Notes: generated from the letters alone by a model not told the origin. 64,000 nt of DNA from Methanosphaerula subterraneus (GCF_052055875.1 NZ_CP170508.1:1860001-1924000); one strand, 5' to 3'; positions 8,938 through 17,883 are shown, counted from the first letter of the stretch. Translations and numbers: made by a program.

Positions 8938-11900
8938 TCAGAAGAATTCGACGTAGTCGACGTTCATCCGGGAACCATGGAAGATCATAGTGATCGTATG
9001 CTGTCCGGCGGTCAGCGGCAGCCGGGTGCCGATCGTCTGGTAGACGTCGAACGACCCGGTGTTCGGGACATTGATGGTCACCTCGCTCGTACCGTCGATC
9101 TTCAACTCGCATTGTCCGCCGACCTGCGGGGAGGCGACCCGGAAGGTGGCCCCGTAGTCCCTGCTCTCCTGGATGTTCACGGTGTACTTCAGCCATTCGC
9201 CGTCCCGGATCCAGCAGACATCGTACCCGCTGCCGTCGATCAGGCTCTCGACGTCCGCATCATCGTTCCGGTAGGCACCGCCCTGGTTGCCGATGGTGGT
9301 GTCATGATATCCGCCCCCTTCGCCGCCATTGTCATAGTCCTCGGCCTGCAGCCGGCCCGGAAGAGCGAGGCTCTTGTAGGCCTTGGTGTCGGGGAGCGGG
9401 AGCGTCGTCGCCGTAGTGCCGATCGTGATCGTCGGGATCGTCGGCGGGGCCGTGGTCGGGGTCACCGTCGTGGGTTTCACCGTGGTCGCCACGGTCGTGG
9501 GTTTCACGGTCGTCGGGGTGATTGTGGGTTTCACCGTGGTCGCCACGGTAGTGGGGGGTGCCGTCGTCGGGGTGGTCGTCTGGATCATGCCGTTTTCGAG
9601 CGCAAACCAGTCCAGGTTCTGACCGTCACCGTTGAAGGTCAGTGTGATCGTATGAGTCCCGGCGGTCAGCGGGAGTGCTGCCGCGGTGGTGGTAAAGACA
9701 CTGCTCGAGCCGGTGTTCGGGACCGCGGCCACGGCTGCTCCGACACCGTCGACCTCGATGGTGATCGCCTTCCCCTGGCTCCAGCTCCCGACCCTGAAGG
9801 TCGCGGTGTAGACGCCGGTGTTCGGGACTGAGACATGATACCGCAGCCATTCGCCGTCCCGGATCCAGCAGACATTATACCCGCCGGCCGACATCGCCTC
9901 GATGTCGACATCGTCCTGCCTGTACTGACCGCCCAGGTTTCCGGCGGTGGTGTCATGGTAGGCGACATTCTCCCCACCCAGGTCGTAGTTCTCCGCCTCG
10001 ATGCGGGTCGGGATCTGCCAGACCGTGCCAGAGGGGGCCGGTGTCGTCGTCAGTGGGACGGTGGTGATCGGCACCGTTGTGACCGTGGTCGCCACGGTGG
10101 TGGTCGCCGCCGTAGTGGGCTTAACGGTTGTTACGGAGGTGGTCGGCGCAGTCGTCGGCACGGTGGTGGCGACCGTCGTCGCTGCTGTCGTCGGAACCGT
10201 TGTCGGCACCGTCGTGGTCGCATAGTTGCCGGGGATCAGGTCGAAGTAGTCCAGGTTCTGACTGTCCCCATTGAAGGTCAGCCTGACGGCATGGGTCCCC
10301 TGGGTCATGGTGAACGAGACCACCGAGAGGGTGAAACTGCTGTACGACCCGGTCATGGCGACCGGCACCGTCGCTGCCTGGGCACCGTCGACATTGACCC
10401 CGATCGATCGACCGGCACCCCAGGAGGACACCCGGAAGACCGCGGTGTACGCCGAGGTGGAGGGGACATCGATCGTGTAAGTCAGCCATTCCCCATCCTT
10501 GACATACCCGATATCGTACCCGCCGGCCGCAATCGTCTCGATGTCGACATCGTCCTTTCTGTACTGACCGCCCAGGTTTCCGAGCGTCGTGTCATGGTAG
10601 GCAACCCCCTCGCCGCCCTGGTCGTAGTCCTCGGCCTCGATCCTGGTCGGTGGACGGTGGGCCACGTACGGACGGGAGGTCTGGGTCGGCTGGACCGTCG
10701 TCACCGCTGTCGTGGGGACGGTCGTCGGCGGCACAGTGGTCACTGCGGTGGTCGGTTTCGTTGTCACCGTCGTCGCTGTTGTCGTCGGTGCTATTGTCGT
10801 CGCCGTCGTCGGCACGTCATTGGTCACGTCGAACCAGTCCAGGTTCTGGCCGTCGCCATTGAAGGTCAGCGTGATCCGGTGCACCCCCTGTGCCATCGGC
10901 AGCGAGACCTGGGCGGTGTCGTAGACACTGCTTGAATTGGTATTCGGAACCCCGACCGCCGTGACCGGCGTCCCGTCGACCTGCACCAGGATCGAACGTC
11001 CCGGGGCCCAGCTGCTCGACTTGAAGGTCGCGACATAGGTCCTGGTGACCGGGACGGTCACGGTGTAGGCCAGCCACTCCCCGTTCCGGATGTAGCCGAC
11101 ATTGAGGCCGCCTCCAGGCGTCGCCTCGATATCGACGTCGTCACTCCGATACTCGCCGCCCAGGTTGGTGAGCGTTGTGTCATGGTACGCAATCCCTTCG
11201 CCTCCCAGGTCATAGTCCTCGGCCTCGACCTTGCACGGGAAGGAGTGCGCAACATAGGGCCGCTCCACCCCAGCGGTGGTTGTGGTCGGTATGACAGTCT
11301 GGCTCCCGGTCGGGGAGACCGTGGTCCCGGTTGGCACCGGGGTACTGGTCCCGGTCGGGGTCGGCATCCCGCTCGTGAACTTGATGTAGTTCATGTTGGA
11401 GGATCCCTCGAAGTCGAGCTTCAGGGTGTGATGACCGCCCGGCAGATAAATCGGCCGCTGTACCGTGGTGAAGACATCATGAGCGCCGGTGTTGGGCACC
11501 TGGATCATCGTCACCTCGGACCCGTCGACCTCCAGGTCGACGGTGCTCCCGGTGTAGGGGGAGGAGACCCTGAAGTTGACCGTGTAGATCCCGCCTGAAG
11601 CGACGTTCACATCATAGGTGAGCCACTCACCGGACCGGATGTACCCGACCACGAACTCCTGCTCCACCGAAGAGTACTCGATATCCACGTCATCGTTCCG
11701 ATATGCACCGCCCTGGTTGCCGGTGGTCGTGTCGTGGTAGGCGATGCCTTCGCCACCGGATGCGTAGTCGGCAGCCTGGATCGAACCCGGAATCGCCTGT
11801 GGCGAGTCCCACGGCGACGTGGTCGGCGTCGGGGTCGGTCCTGGGGTCACACTTCCGCCGCCGAGCAGCGGTACCAGTGCGGCATACCAGCGGTCGGCCA

Positions 11901-12591
11901 TCTTCTTCTCACCAGAGGTCTGCGGGTGGATCCCGTCGTACTGGTTGTCCGAAAACCCATTATAGCCGGAGTACTGGTCGACCACGATCACCGGCGACTG
12001 GGTGGTGCTCTTCTGCGCTGCCAGGGCTGGAATCGCGTTGTTGTAGGCGATCAGCCCGGAGTTCTGGTTCCTGAAGGTATCGCCGGTCGGGATGATCTGC
12101 GCCAGCAGGATCTTGACGTTCGGATTGTCCGCCCTGAGTGTATCGATGATCTGGCCGACATTGCTGAGCCGCTGCGAGACTGGCACCTGCTGGATGACAT
12201 CGTTGGTCCCGATATGGAGGAGGACGATGTCAGGGGTGTAGAGCTTCAGCCAGTTGGAGAGTTTCGCCTGCGAGTCGTCGGAGGAGTCTCCGCTCAGCTC
12301 TGTCGCGGTGGTATACCCGCCATGCCCTTCGTGATTCTGGTCGAATGAGAACGAACTGAAGGTTGGAAAGGTCGTGGAGCCGATGAAGTTGACATCGTAC
12401 CCGCCGGTCTTCAGATAGTTCCAGAGCAGGTACCGGTAACTGGGATAAGGAGAGTCAGCGGAGGTTCCGCCCCGCGTGATCGAATCCCCGAGCGGCAGGA
12501 TATTCACGGTCGCATCTGCATGGATGACCAGAAGCGACCCTCCAAGCAGCATTGCAAGCACCATATAACAGCACAGAATCTCACTCCTCAT
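8938..12591 (-). CDS. Secreted SGNH/GDSL hydrolase with five CBM6-like carbohydrate-binding modules
   Basis: A 1217-residue exported protein. Residues 1 to about 27 are a signal peptide. Residues about 29-245 are an SGNH hydrolase with Ser37 in GDSIT, Gly91/92, Asn130 in GTND, and Asp219/His222 in DGIH. This family de-esterifies carbohydrates such as acetylxylan. Five homologous modules follow (about 264-406, 448-591, 645-787, 858-1000, 1075-1217). Each begins with an E/A-A-E/D-Y segment followed by YHDTT..N.GG.YR.DD and D/N/S-GEWL..Y, typical of CBM6-like beta-sandwiches. Thr/Pro/Val-rich linkers separate the modules. No anchor, sortase motif or transmembrane tail is seen at the C terminus. 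It probably binds and trims polysaccharide outside the cell; substrate is not predicted. Confidence 0.9.
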   Translation of the reverse strand: MRSEILCCYMVLAMLLGGSLLVIHADATVNILPLGDSITRGGTSADSPYPSYRYLLWNYLKTGGYDVNFIGSTTFPTFSSFSFDQNHEGHGGYTTATELSGDSSDDSQAKLSNWLKLYTPDIVLLHIGTNDVIQQVPVSQRLSNVGQIIDTLRADNPNVKILLAQIIPTGDTFRNQNSGLIAYNNAIPALAAQKSTTQSPVIVVDQYSGYNGFSDNQYDGIHPQTSGEKKMADRWYAALVPLLGGGSVTPGPTPTPTTSPWDSPQAIPGSIQAADYASGGEGIAYHDTTTGNQGGAYRNDDVDIEYSSVEQEFVVGYIRSGEWLTYDVNVASGGIYTVNFRVSSPYTGSTVDLEVDGSEVTMIQVPNTGAHDVFTTVQRPIYLPGGHHTLKLDFEGSSNMNYIKFTSGMPTPTGTSTPVPTGTTVSPTGSQTVIPTTTTAGVERPYVAHSFPCKVEAEDYDLGGEGIAYHDTTLTNLGGEYRSDDVDIEATPGGGLNVGYIRNGEWLAYTVTVPVTRTYVATFKSSSWAPGRSILVQVDGTPVTAVGVPNTNSSSVYDTAQVSLPMAQGVHRITLTFNGDGQNLDWFDVTNDVPTTATTIAPTTTATTVTTKPTTAVTTVPPTTVPTTAVTTVQPTQTSRPYVAHRPPTRIEAEDYDQGGEGVAYHDTTLGNLGGQYRKDDVDIETIAAGGYDIGYVKDGEWLTYTIDVPSTSAYTAVFRVSSWGAGRSIGVNVDGAQAATVPVAMTGSYSSFTLSVVSFTMTQGTHAVRLTFNGDSQNLDYFDLIPGNYATTTVPTTVPTTAATTVATTVPTTAPTTSVTTVKPTTAATTTVATTVTTVPITTVPLTTTPAPSGTVWQIPTRIEAENYDLGGENVAYHDTTAGNLGGQYRQDDVDIEAMSAGGYNVCWIRDGEWLRYHVSVPNTGVYTATFRVGSWSQGKAITIEVDGVGAAVAAVPNTGSSSVFTTTAAALPLTAGTHTITLTFNGDGQNLDWFALENGMIQTTTPTTAPPTTVATTVKPTITPTTVKPTTVATTVKPTTVTPTTAPPTIPTITIGTTATTLPLPDTKAYKSLALPGRLQAEDYDNGGEGGGYHDTTIGNQGGAYRNDDADVESLIDGSGYDVCWIRDGEWLKYTVNIQESRDYGATFRVASPQVGGQCELKIDGTSEVTINVPNTGSFDVYQTIGTRLPLTAGQHTITMIFHGSRMNVDYVEFF
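9370..9591 (-). repeat. Low-complexity Thr/Pro linker repeat between CBM 4 and CBM 5
   Basis: This coding stretch (residues about 1001-1074) is built from near-repeats of units such as TTVATTVKPT. At DNA level it is a degenerate tandem of GTGGTCGCCACGGT-like words. Confidence 0.75.
10021..10230 (-). repeat. Low-complexity Thr/Pro/Val linker repeat between CBM 3 and CBM 4
   Basis: Residues about 788-857 consist of variants of TTVPTTAATTV with almost no other residues. It shares word-level repeats with the linkers at 9370-9591 and 10660-10818, which suggests expansion or recombination within the gene. Confidence 0.75.
10660..10818 (-). repeat. Low-complexity Thr/Pro linker repeat between CBM 2 and CBM 3
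   Basis: Residues about 592-644 are variants of TTAVTTVPPTT. Related to the other two long linkers of this protein. Confidence 0.7.
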
Positions 12592-13009
12592 AGATCATCT
12601 CCTGGTTCACTGCGCCCGAGGCACCTGGCAGGGGAGCGGTCGGTGCGCAGGGAGGGGCCCTCGCCAAGCATGAGCAGGGCTTCTACGGATCCGGCGTCGA
12701 TATGAAGAGAACACCCGGCCTGCAGGGCCCAGCCTCTCCCTGGATCACTCCCTCGATTGATAGGTACTACTTAATCAACTATTGCTATATAAATGGTAGT
12801 ATTCTGGTGTACACCGGTGCGGTCAGATTTTGGAATAATCTTCATATTCCCGGCTAATTAAGCGATACTCCACGTATTTTCCGTAAATCGACACAGGTAC
12901 TATCGGCCGGCACCATTCGTACCGATCTATCTCAGTTTCTTCAGGTCTCTCCAAGTCAGAATCTTTTGGAGGTAATCTATTAGAGGTCGACCCCCCACCT
13001 ACTAGTGCT
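12592..13009. other. 418-nt divergent intergenic region with TATA box and palindromes
   Basis: This gap separates the SGNH hydrolase from thyA and contains no convincing ORF. A strong TATA-like CTATATAAAT (about 12785-12794) is flanked by an inverted repeat, TACTAC at 12765-12770 and GTAGTA at 12796-12801. A perfect 10-bp palindrome GGTGTACACC is at 12806-12815. Read on the minus strand, the TATA box would leave a leader of about 170 nt before the hydrolase. The thyA-proximal part contains GGAGG (12968-12972) but is otherwise featureless. Confidence 0.5.
12806..12815. promoter_or_regulatory. Perfect palindrome near TATA box, candidate operator
   Basis: GGTGTACACC is exactly self-complementary and sits about 12 nt from the TATA-like element at 12785-12794. 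Read on the minus strand it is just upstream of the box, where activators bind in archaea. Assignment as an operator is inference. Confidence 0.3.
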
Positions 13010-13753
13010 ATGCGGATCATCAGCGCTCCGAACCTGGCACGTGCCCACGAACTGGCAGTGAAAGCTGTCCTTGAGAAGGGATGGGTGCTCGGCACCGAGG
13101 ACGGCGAGGCGACCATCGAGTGCGAGGAACTGGCAGTGCAGGTGGAGAACCCCACGACCGAACCGATGATCAGCACCGGATCGCGGTTCCAGCGCCGGTT
13201 CATGGAGAAGTATGCCACCGACCTGTTGCACGGCTCGGACGGGGTCTTTGAGTACGACTACCATGGCCGCCTCTTCGCCTGGGGTGACCGGCTCGCCGCC
13301 GATAACGCACCGGTCCGGGTCGACCAGATCGCGTACATCATCAGGAAACTGAAGGAGGCGCCGGCCACCAGGCGGGCGCTGGCCATCACCTGGAATCCAG
13401 TCGTCGACGAGCAGGTCAAGGACTGCCCGTGCCTGCAGCTGGTCCAGTGCGTGATCAGGGACGGGGCCCTGCAGATGAAGGTGGTCTTCCGCTCCAACGA
13501 CATGCTGACCGCGTCAGGGGCCAACATGTTTGCGCTCGTCAATCTGCAGCAGATGATCGCCGGCGAGCTCGGGGTCAGAGTCGGCAGGTACACCCATATC
13601 GCCCTGGTGCCGCACGTCTACTTCACACGCGACATGGATGACCTCAAGGCCTTCTGCAACAGGGGGGAACGCTTCCACCCGGTCGAGGAGGTCTGTAGTC
13701 GGTGCAGAGGGTGCAACCGGGCGGACCTGACGGCTTCCAGGCCGTCATCTTAA
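13010..13753 (+). CDS. thyA: Archaeal-type thymidylate synthase
   Basis: A 247-residue member of the methanogen thymidylate synthase family, which methylates dUMP to dTMP with a C1-carrying pterin (methylene-tetrahydromethanopterin is the expected donor here). The active-site block DCPCLQ is at residues 138-143 (Cys141 is the likely nucleophile). The phosphate/dUMP block RSND at 161-164 is followed by the conserved segment ending in HVYF. The last about 30 residues are an extension with a CxxCxxC cluster (EVCSRCRGCNRAD) not expected in the core enzyme. tRNA-Gln follows 32 nt downstream. Confidence 0.9.
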   Translation: MRIISAPNLARAHELAVKAVLEKGWVLGTEDGEATIECEELAVQVENPTTEPMISTGSRFQRRFMEKYATDLLHGSDGVFEYDYHGRLFAWGDRLAADNAPVRVDQIAYIIRKLKEAPATRRALAITWNPVVDEQVKDCPCLQLVQCVIRDGALQMKVVFRSNDMLTASGANMFALVNLQQMIAGELGVRVGRYTHIALVPHVYFTRDMDDLKAFCNRGERFHPVEEVCSRCRGCNRADLTASRPSS

Positions 13754-13785
13754 TTAGGAACAGGGGCAAATATAGTGAGGCAGGA

Positions 13786-13858
13786 AGCCCGGTAGTGTAG
13801 TGGTCAATCATGGGGGACTCTGGATCCCCCGACAGCAGTTCGAATCTGCTCCGGGCTA
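13786..13858 (+). tRNA. tRNA-Gln (anticodon CTG)
   Basis: A 73-nt cloverleaf. The acceptor AGCCCGG (13786-13792) pairs with CCGGGCT (13851-13857), discriminator A at 13858. The anticodon stem GGGGA/TCCCC (13813-13817/13825-13829) encloses loop CTCTGGA, anticodon CTG at 13820-13822. The T-arm is AGCAG-TTCGAAT-CTGCT. No intron, and CCA is not encoded. A T5 run follows at 13866-13870. A TTAATTAG element at about 13750-13757 overlaps the thyA stop and could be its promoter. CTG reads the CAG codon. Confidence 0.96.
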
Positions 13859-13918
13859 TCGACTCGTTTTTCTCATCGCTTCGTTTCGACGGGACGTTCC
13901 GTCCAGAAGAAAAATTCT

Positions 13919-13926
13919 AAAAAAAA
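13919..13926 (-). terminator. Oligo-T terminator of the ATPase operon
   Basis: Eight A on the plus strand give T8 on the minus strand 15 nt past the stop of the ATPase gene at 13942. A second T5 follows in the same direction at 13911-13914. Confidence 0.5.
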
Positions 13927-13941
13927 GGAGAGGCGATCGCC

Positions 13942-15249
13942 TCAGAACTGCATGCTGATGAAGGCCTGCTCCTCTTCGCGCAGGTCCTCGGGCAGCCGGC
14001 TCTCCTGGTACGACGTCGCCGGGTCGTACTCGGGGTAGAGGGCGCACTTGTCCAGCACGTCCACAAACTCGCGGAGGAAGACCCGCGGAATCACATCGAC
14101 CCGGCCGCCGAACTTGGCGGTCATCGACCGGATCATCCCCCGAATGAACCGGTGCGAGACCCGTTCCCGGTCCACCAGGCCGCAGCCGGCCGCATAGATG
14201 TCGGCCACCCGCAACGCCACCTTCTCAAGTTTCTGCGCATCGAACGGGACCAGCACGATCTGGGCCTGGTGCGGGTTCCGGTAGCCGTCCGAGGCCGGCA
14301 GGCTGATCCGATCGGCCAGCGGCGGAAGGGACCGGATTCCCCGCGACCCCTCAAAGAACGCCGGCGTCCCGGTGAAGAGGAGATAACAGTGCTCCATCTC
14401 CCCCCGGTCCAGCCCGTCGACCAGTTGCCGGAGGTTGCCGTATCCCTTCTCGCGCTGCGCCCGCACGAGCCCCTGCGTCGTCTCGACCTCGTCGAAGGCA
14501 ACCGCCAGCCCGGCGTACCCGGCGCTGCAGATGATTAAGACCAGCCCGCGGAGGAACGAGAGGGCGACCGTATCGTCGACGTCCCCCTTGATTCCAGCCT
14601 TCTGCCGGAACGCCCTGCCGACATTCGGCTCGCCGGCGATCCAGCCGAGGGCTGCCTGGGCCAGCGGGTACTCGGCTTTGTTGTTGGCCTGGTAGTAGGT
14701 CCGGATCGCCGCTGCAAGGGCACTGTTCTCAGCGCTGACCCCGGCCAGCGCACCCTCGATCGCCCGGATCGTCTCGGTCTCCAGCACCTCGTCGGGAAGT
14801 TCGGTTCCCCTGACAGCGATCACCCGTTCCTCGATCCCGAAGAGCCAGGTGTCGACCAGGGTCTTTAAGGCCGGGCCGTCCGTCGGGAGGCGCATATTCG
14901 CGCAGATCCGCTGGTACAGGCTTCGCAGCCGGTGGAGAGGCGTCTCTGCTGAGATCACCACATGGGCGGTCACGAACCCCTGATCAGAGGCCAGTTCGAG
15001 GGCACGGGCGATCAGAAACGTCTTGCCGGCCCCGTAGTCTCCCCGAATAAACTTCAGGTCCCCGCCCCCGCCGGCCACGTAGGCGAGCTGCTGCCGGATC
15101 ACCCCTTCCTCGGCCTCGAGCCCGACTGCCAGCTCAGAGAGCCCCAGCGCAGGGACGGTCCCCCGCCGCAGAGCATTGATCATTGTGATACACTTCGACC
15201 GTTCCTGTTCACTGACAGCGGTCCCTGGTTCATCGTCCCACGTACTCAT
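13942..15249 (-). CDS. BrxD-like (DUF2791) P-loop ATPase
   Basis: A 435-residue ATP-binding protein of the BrxC/BrxD-type P-loop family (DUF2791). Walker A GDYGAGKT is at about residues 70-77 and Walker B LAVAFDEVE at about 248-256. A sensor-like strand LLFTGTPAFFEG follows at about 290-301 and a conserved basic C-terminal segment around 370-400. BrxD members occur in phage-defence BREX type 2 loci, but no BREX methylase, BrxA/B/L or PglZ is here. The start at 15249 was chosen over one 12 codons upstream because GGTGAG precedes the ATG by seven bases. The reading frame overlaps the TPR gene by 20 nt, so the two are translated together. Function unknown. Confidence 0.85.
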   Translation of the reverse strand: MSTWDDEPGTAVSEQERSKCITMINALRRGTVPALGLSELAVGLEAEEGVIRQQLAYVAGGGGDLKFIRGDYGAGKTFLIARALELASDQGFVTAHVVISAETPLHRLRSLYQRICANMRLPTDGPALKTLVDTWLFGIEERVIAVRGTELPDEVLETETIRAIEGALAGVSAENSALAAAIRTYYQANNKAEYPLAQAALGWIAGEPNVGRAFRQKAGIKGDVDDTVALSFLRGLVLIICSAGYAGLAVAFDEVETTQGLVRAQREKGYGNLRQLVDGLDRGEMEHCYLLFTGTPAFFEGSRGIRSLPPLADRISLPASDGYRNPHQAQIVLVPFDAQKLEKVALRVADIYAAGCGLVDRERVSHRFIRGMIRSMTAKFGGRVDVIPRVFLREFVDVLDKCALYPEYDPATSYQESRLPEDLREEEQAFISMQF

Positions 15250-17035
15250 AGATCTCACCGTTCTCCCCGACACCCTGTTTTGCAATGATCTCCACCCCTG
15301 CGGCGGCTGCCTTTCGAATAAGCCTGTTCACAATCCCGGAGACCCGTCGGGTCCCGAGCAGGGTCCGGAGGTCCTGCTCCTCGGCACGGGTATGGGTGCG
15401 GAGGAACGCGACCACCTGCTCCTCGGCAGGATCGAGGTCGAGGTCGGGGCCGGACTCCTGTGGTCGGACCTGGTCGGTCACCTGCACCTCGGGTGCGTGC
15501 TGCTGCCCGAGCACCGGCGTATCGGCGAGCGACTCCTCCTTGCACCTGACCAGCAGGGCGAAGAAGTCCCCGGCCTGCAGGGAATGGGGATGACCCGGCA
15601 TCAGGTCGAGGCCGCGGAGGCAGCACTCCTTGCACCGGGGATACTGCCCGGCCTCGAACGCATCGGTGGCCGAGACCAGGAACGCGACCGCACAGAGCTC
15701 CCGGCCGGCCGAGCTGAGCAGGTGCAGGGAGGCCTCACAGCCGGCGATCAGCCGTTCGAGCAGCCGCGGGAGGCGATACATCCCGTACCGCTGGTCGAGA
15801 ACCACCGCCGCCACCCGTTCCAGATCGGCGACCCGGGTGAGGGTGCCGAGCAGGTACAGGACCACCTTTTCGCACTCGCGCTGGTCCCCGGTGCCGATCA
15901 GAAACTCTGCATAGAGCAGTCCGCCGTTCAGGAAGTCCGCACGGTAGGCCCGGTAGTACCAGGATCGCGCCTCGACCGGGTCGTTGAGCGAGGTGTACAG
16001 GGCCGCCATGGCCAGGAGGGAGACCACGTCCGCCCCGTCCCCGATCACGGCTTTGAACCGGGCCGGCACCGTTGCGCGGTCGTACCGCGCCAGCAGGAAC
16101 TCCCGGTACCGCCGGATCAGCAGGTCCAGGGTCTCGGGGTCCTCCATCGACGAAAGTTCCTGCTGGATCACCGCGACGAACGCGGCCTCAGCCTCGTCTT
16201 TTCGGTCGAGCGCGGCCAGCAGCTCCGCCCGGACCAGGTGATAGACCGGGGCTCCGGCCGAAGCGACCAGGGTTGTCGCCACCTCCAATGCCCCCGCAAG
16301 GTCGCCGGAGGCGCGGAGGAGGAGGAGGTGGTCGAACCTGACCGCAGGGTCTGCCTCGTCGTCGGCGTAGACCTCATATTCGACCAGCGCCCGTTCCCGG
16401 TCGACCACCGCGAGGGCCGAGAGGTACTGGTGCAGGTACCGCTGCTCCCCGGTCTTTCTGTACGCCTGCTCGGCCACCCGGAGAGCACCGGGCTGGTCAC
16501 CGGTCGCCAGCAGCGCCTCGATATAGGTATGCCACTCCCCTGCCGGGGGGTACCGGGTGTACAGGTCCAGCGCCGCCGCCCCGTCCCCCTGCTCCAGCAG
16601 CATCGAAGCGAGCACCCGGACGTCCTCCTCCCGGCCGGAGAGCCTGACAAGCTGGGCGAGGACCGGGACGGCCCCGGCTGCATCGTTCCTCCCGGCCAGG
16701 TAGGTACCGTAGGCCCTGAGTGCCTCCTGGTTCTCCGGGTCCAGCCTGACCGCCTCGATGTACTCGGCGGTCGCCTCCTCGTTGCCGGCCGCGGCCAGCA
16801 CCTTCCCGAGGTACGAGTGGACGTACGAGGAGTCCGGGGTCAGGAGGGCGAGGTCGCGGAACCGGGCCTCCGCCTCCTCGAGCGCGCCGAGGGCGAAGAG
16901 GTTGGTGGCCGCCAGCACCTCGAGCGACTGGTCCTTCCCGTTCAGGGCCAGGGCTGTGCAGATATCAAGCGACGCCTGGAACGCTCCCTCCTGGTAGAGC
17001 GAGAACGCCCGCTTCTTCTCCTCCTCTCGCTTCAT
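15230..17035 (-). CDS. TPR-repeat protein with C-terminal winged-helix-like domain
   Basis: A 601-residue soluble protein. Residues about 1-500 are a continuous array of tetratricopeptide-like helical hairpins rich in Ala, Leu and Glu. After a Gln/Asp/Pro-rich linker (about 505-532), residues about 535-601 look like a winged helix (EEQVVAFLRTHTRAEEQDLR and RVSGIVNRLIRKAAAAGVEI). It probably acts as a scaffold that also contacts nucleic acid or another protein. It overlaps the glycosyltransferase gene upstream by 4 nt (ATGA) and the ATPase gene downstream by 20 nt. No family with a known function is recognised. Confidence 0.8.
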   Translation of the reverse strand: MKREEEKKRAFSLYQEGAFQASLDICTALALNGKDQSLEVLAATNLFALGALEEAEARFRDLALLTPDSSYVHSYLGKVLAAAGNEEATAEYIEAVRLDPENQEALRAYGTYLAGRNDAAGAVPVLAQLVRLSGREEDVRVLASMLLEQGDGAAALDLYTRYPPAGEWHTYIEALLATGDQPGALRVAEQAYRKTGEQRYLHQYLSALAVVDRERALVEYEVYADDEADPAVRFDHLLLLRASGDLAGALEVATTLVASAGAPVYHLVRAELLAALDRKDEAEAAFVAVIQQELSSMEDPETLDLLIRRYREFLLARYDRATVPARFKAVIGDGADVVSLLAMAALYTSLNDPVEARSWYYRAYRADFLNGGLLYAEFLIGTGDQRECEKVVLYLLGTLTRVADLERVAAVVLDQRYGMYRLPRLLERLIAGCEASLHLLSSAGRELCAVAFLVSATDAFEAGQYPRCKECCLRGLDLMPGHPHSLQAGDFFALLVRCKEESLADTPVLGQQHAPEVQVTDQVRPQESGPDLDLDPAEEQVVAFLRTHTRAEEQDLRTLLGTRRVSGIVNRLIRKAAAAGVEIIAKQGVGENGEIYEYVGR

Positions 17036-17883
17036 ACGCTGCGTCCGGAGAACCTCAATCTGACCAGGCTCTCTGCCATCGAAAGAGCATCGCTCCCGCC
17101 GACCTTGGAGCCCCCGTGGTCAGCCCAGACGATCGGCACCTCGGCCACCCGGAACCCGGCCCGGGAGAGACGCCAGAGGAGCTCGACATCGAACTCAAAC
17201 CCGGTCGAGACCATCTGGGGCAGCACCCCGGCCAGGGCCGACCGACGAAAGACCTTCGCTCCACACTGGGTGTCCCGGTAGTTCAGGTGAAAGAGGAGCC
17301 TGATCAGCAGGTTGAAGACCCTGCTCTGGAGCCTTCTGAGCAGACCCTGCGGTACCGAGAGGATCGCCCCCGGCACCCACCGCGAGCCGATCGCCCCGTC
17401 CACCTCGCCGAGCTGATCGAAGAGGCGGGCCATCTGGTCAGGGGCCGTTGACCCGTCTGCGTCCAGAAAACCGACATACCCCGTCGTTGCAGCCCTGATG
17501 CCGGCCAGCACCCCGCCCCCCTTGCCGAGCCGGTGATCGAACCGGAGGCAGGTGAGGGCCATCCCCGGGTGGTCTGCCGCAAAGGTCTCGACCGCATCGG
17601 CCGTCCGGTCGGTGCCGTCGCAGACGACGATCACCGTCCAGGGGAATGCTTCCAGGCTGGCGAGGAGCGGGAGGATCCGGCCCTCCTCGTTGTAGGCGGG
17701 GATGATCACCGTGCAGGCCCGCTCATCCACCGGTGCAGGTATCAGGGGGTGCACCCTCTCGGATCCGGTCCTGCCGCTGCCCCGGCAGCAGGTCTCGCTG
17801 CTGATAGCCGCTCCATACTGGAGAAGAGTTGGAATGGTGACCTCATTAACATTATCGATGCACCCAACCGGAACTCCGGTCAC
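17032..17883 (-). CDS. Family 2 glycosyltransferase (dolichyl-phosphate sugar synthase type)
   Basis: A 283-residue GT-A fold enzyme. The segment VIIPAYNEEGRI (about 59-70) binds the sugar nucleotide. DADGST (about 139-144) is the DxD metal motif. The C-terminal block FEFDVELLWR and RVAEVPIVWADH are typical of dolichyl-phosphate-glucose or -mannose synthases that charge the lipid carrier used in glycan assembly. No C-terminal membrane helices are present. The first about 55 residues are an extension. The start at 17883 is supported by the 4-nt ATGA overlap with the small gene upstream. The donor sugar cannot be read from the sequence. Confidence 0.85.
   Translation of the reverse strand: MTGVPVGCIDNVNEVTIPTLLQYGAAISSETCCRGSGRTGSERVHPLIPAPVDERACTVIIPAYNEEGRILPLLASLEAFPWTVIVVCDGTDRTADAVETFAADHPGMALTCLRFDHRLGKGGGVLAGIRAATTGYVGFLDADGSTAPDQMARLFDQLGEVDGAIGSRWVPGAILSVPQGLLRRLQSRVFNLLIRLLFHLNYRDTQCGAKVFRRSALAGVLPQMVSTGFEFDVELLWRLSRAGFRVAEVPIVWADHGGSKVGGSDALSMAESLVRLRFSGRSV

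Noticed and set aside
9370..10818. Regularly spaced repeats that could suggest a CRISPR array
   Set aside because: The repeats are inside coding Thr/Pro linkers, differ at many positions and have no uniform spacers.
13010..13753. Frameshift at the 3' end of thyA as explanation for its odd tail
   Set aside because: All catalytic motifs are in frame and no alternative frame restores a better end; called an extension instead.
15176..17281. Long plus-strand frame of about 700 codons opposite the TPR gene
   Set aside because: It is the antisense reading of high-G+C codons; the minus-strand TPR and ATPase genes have coherent domains, and this frame has none.
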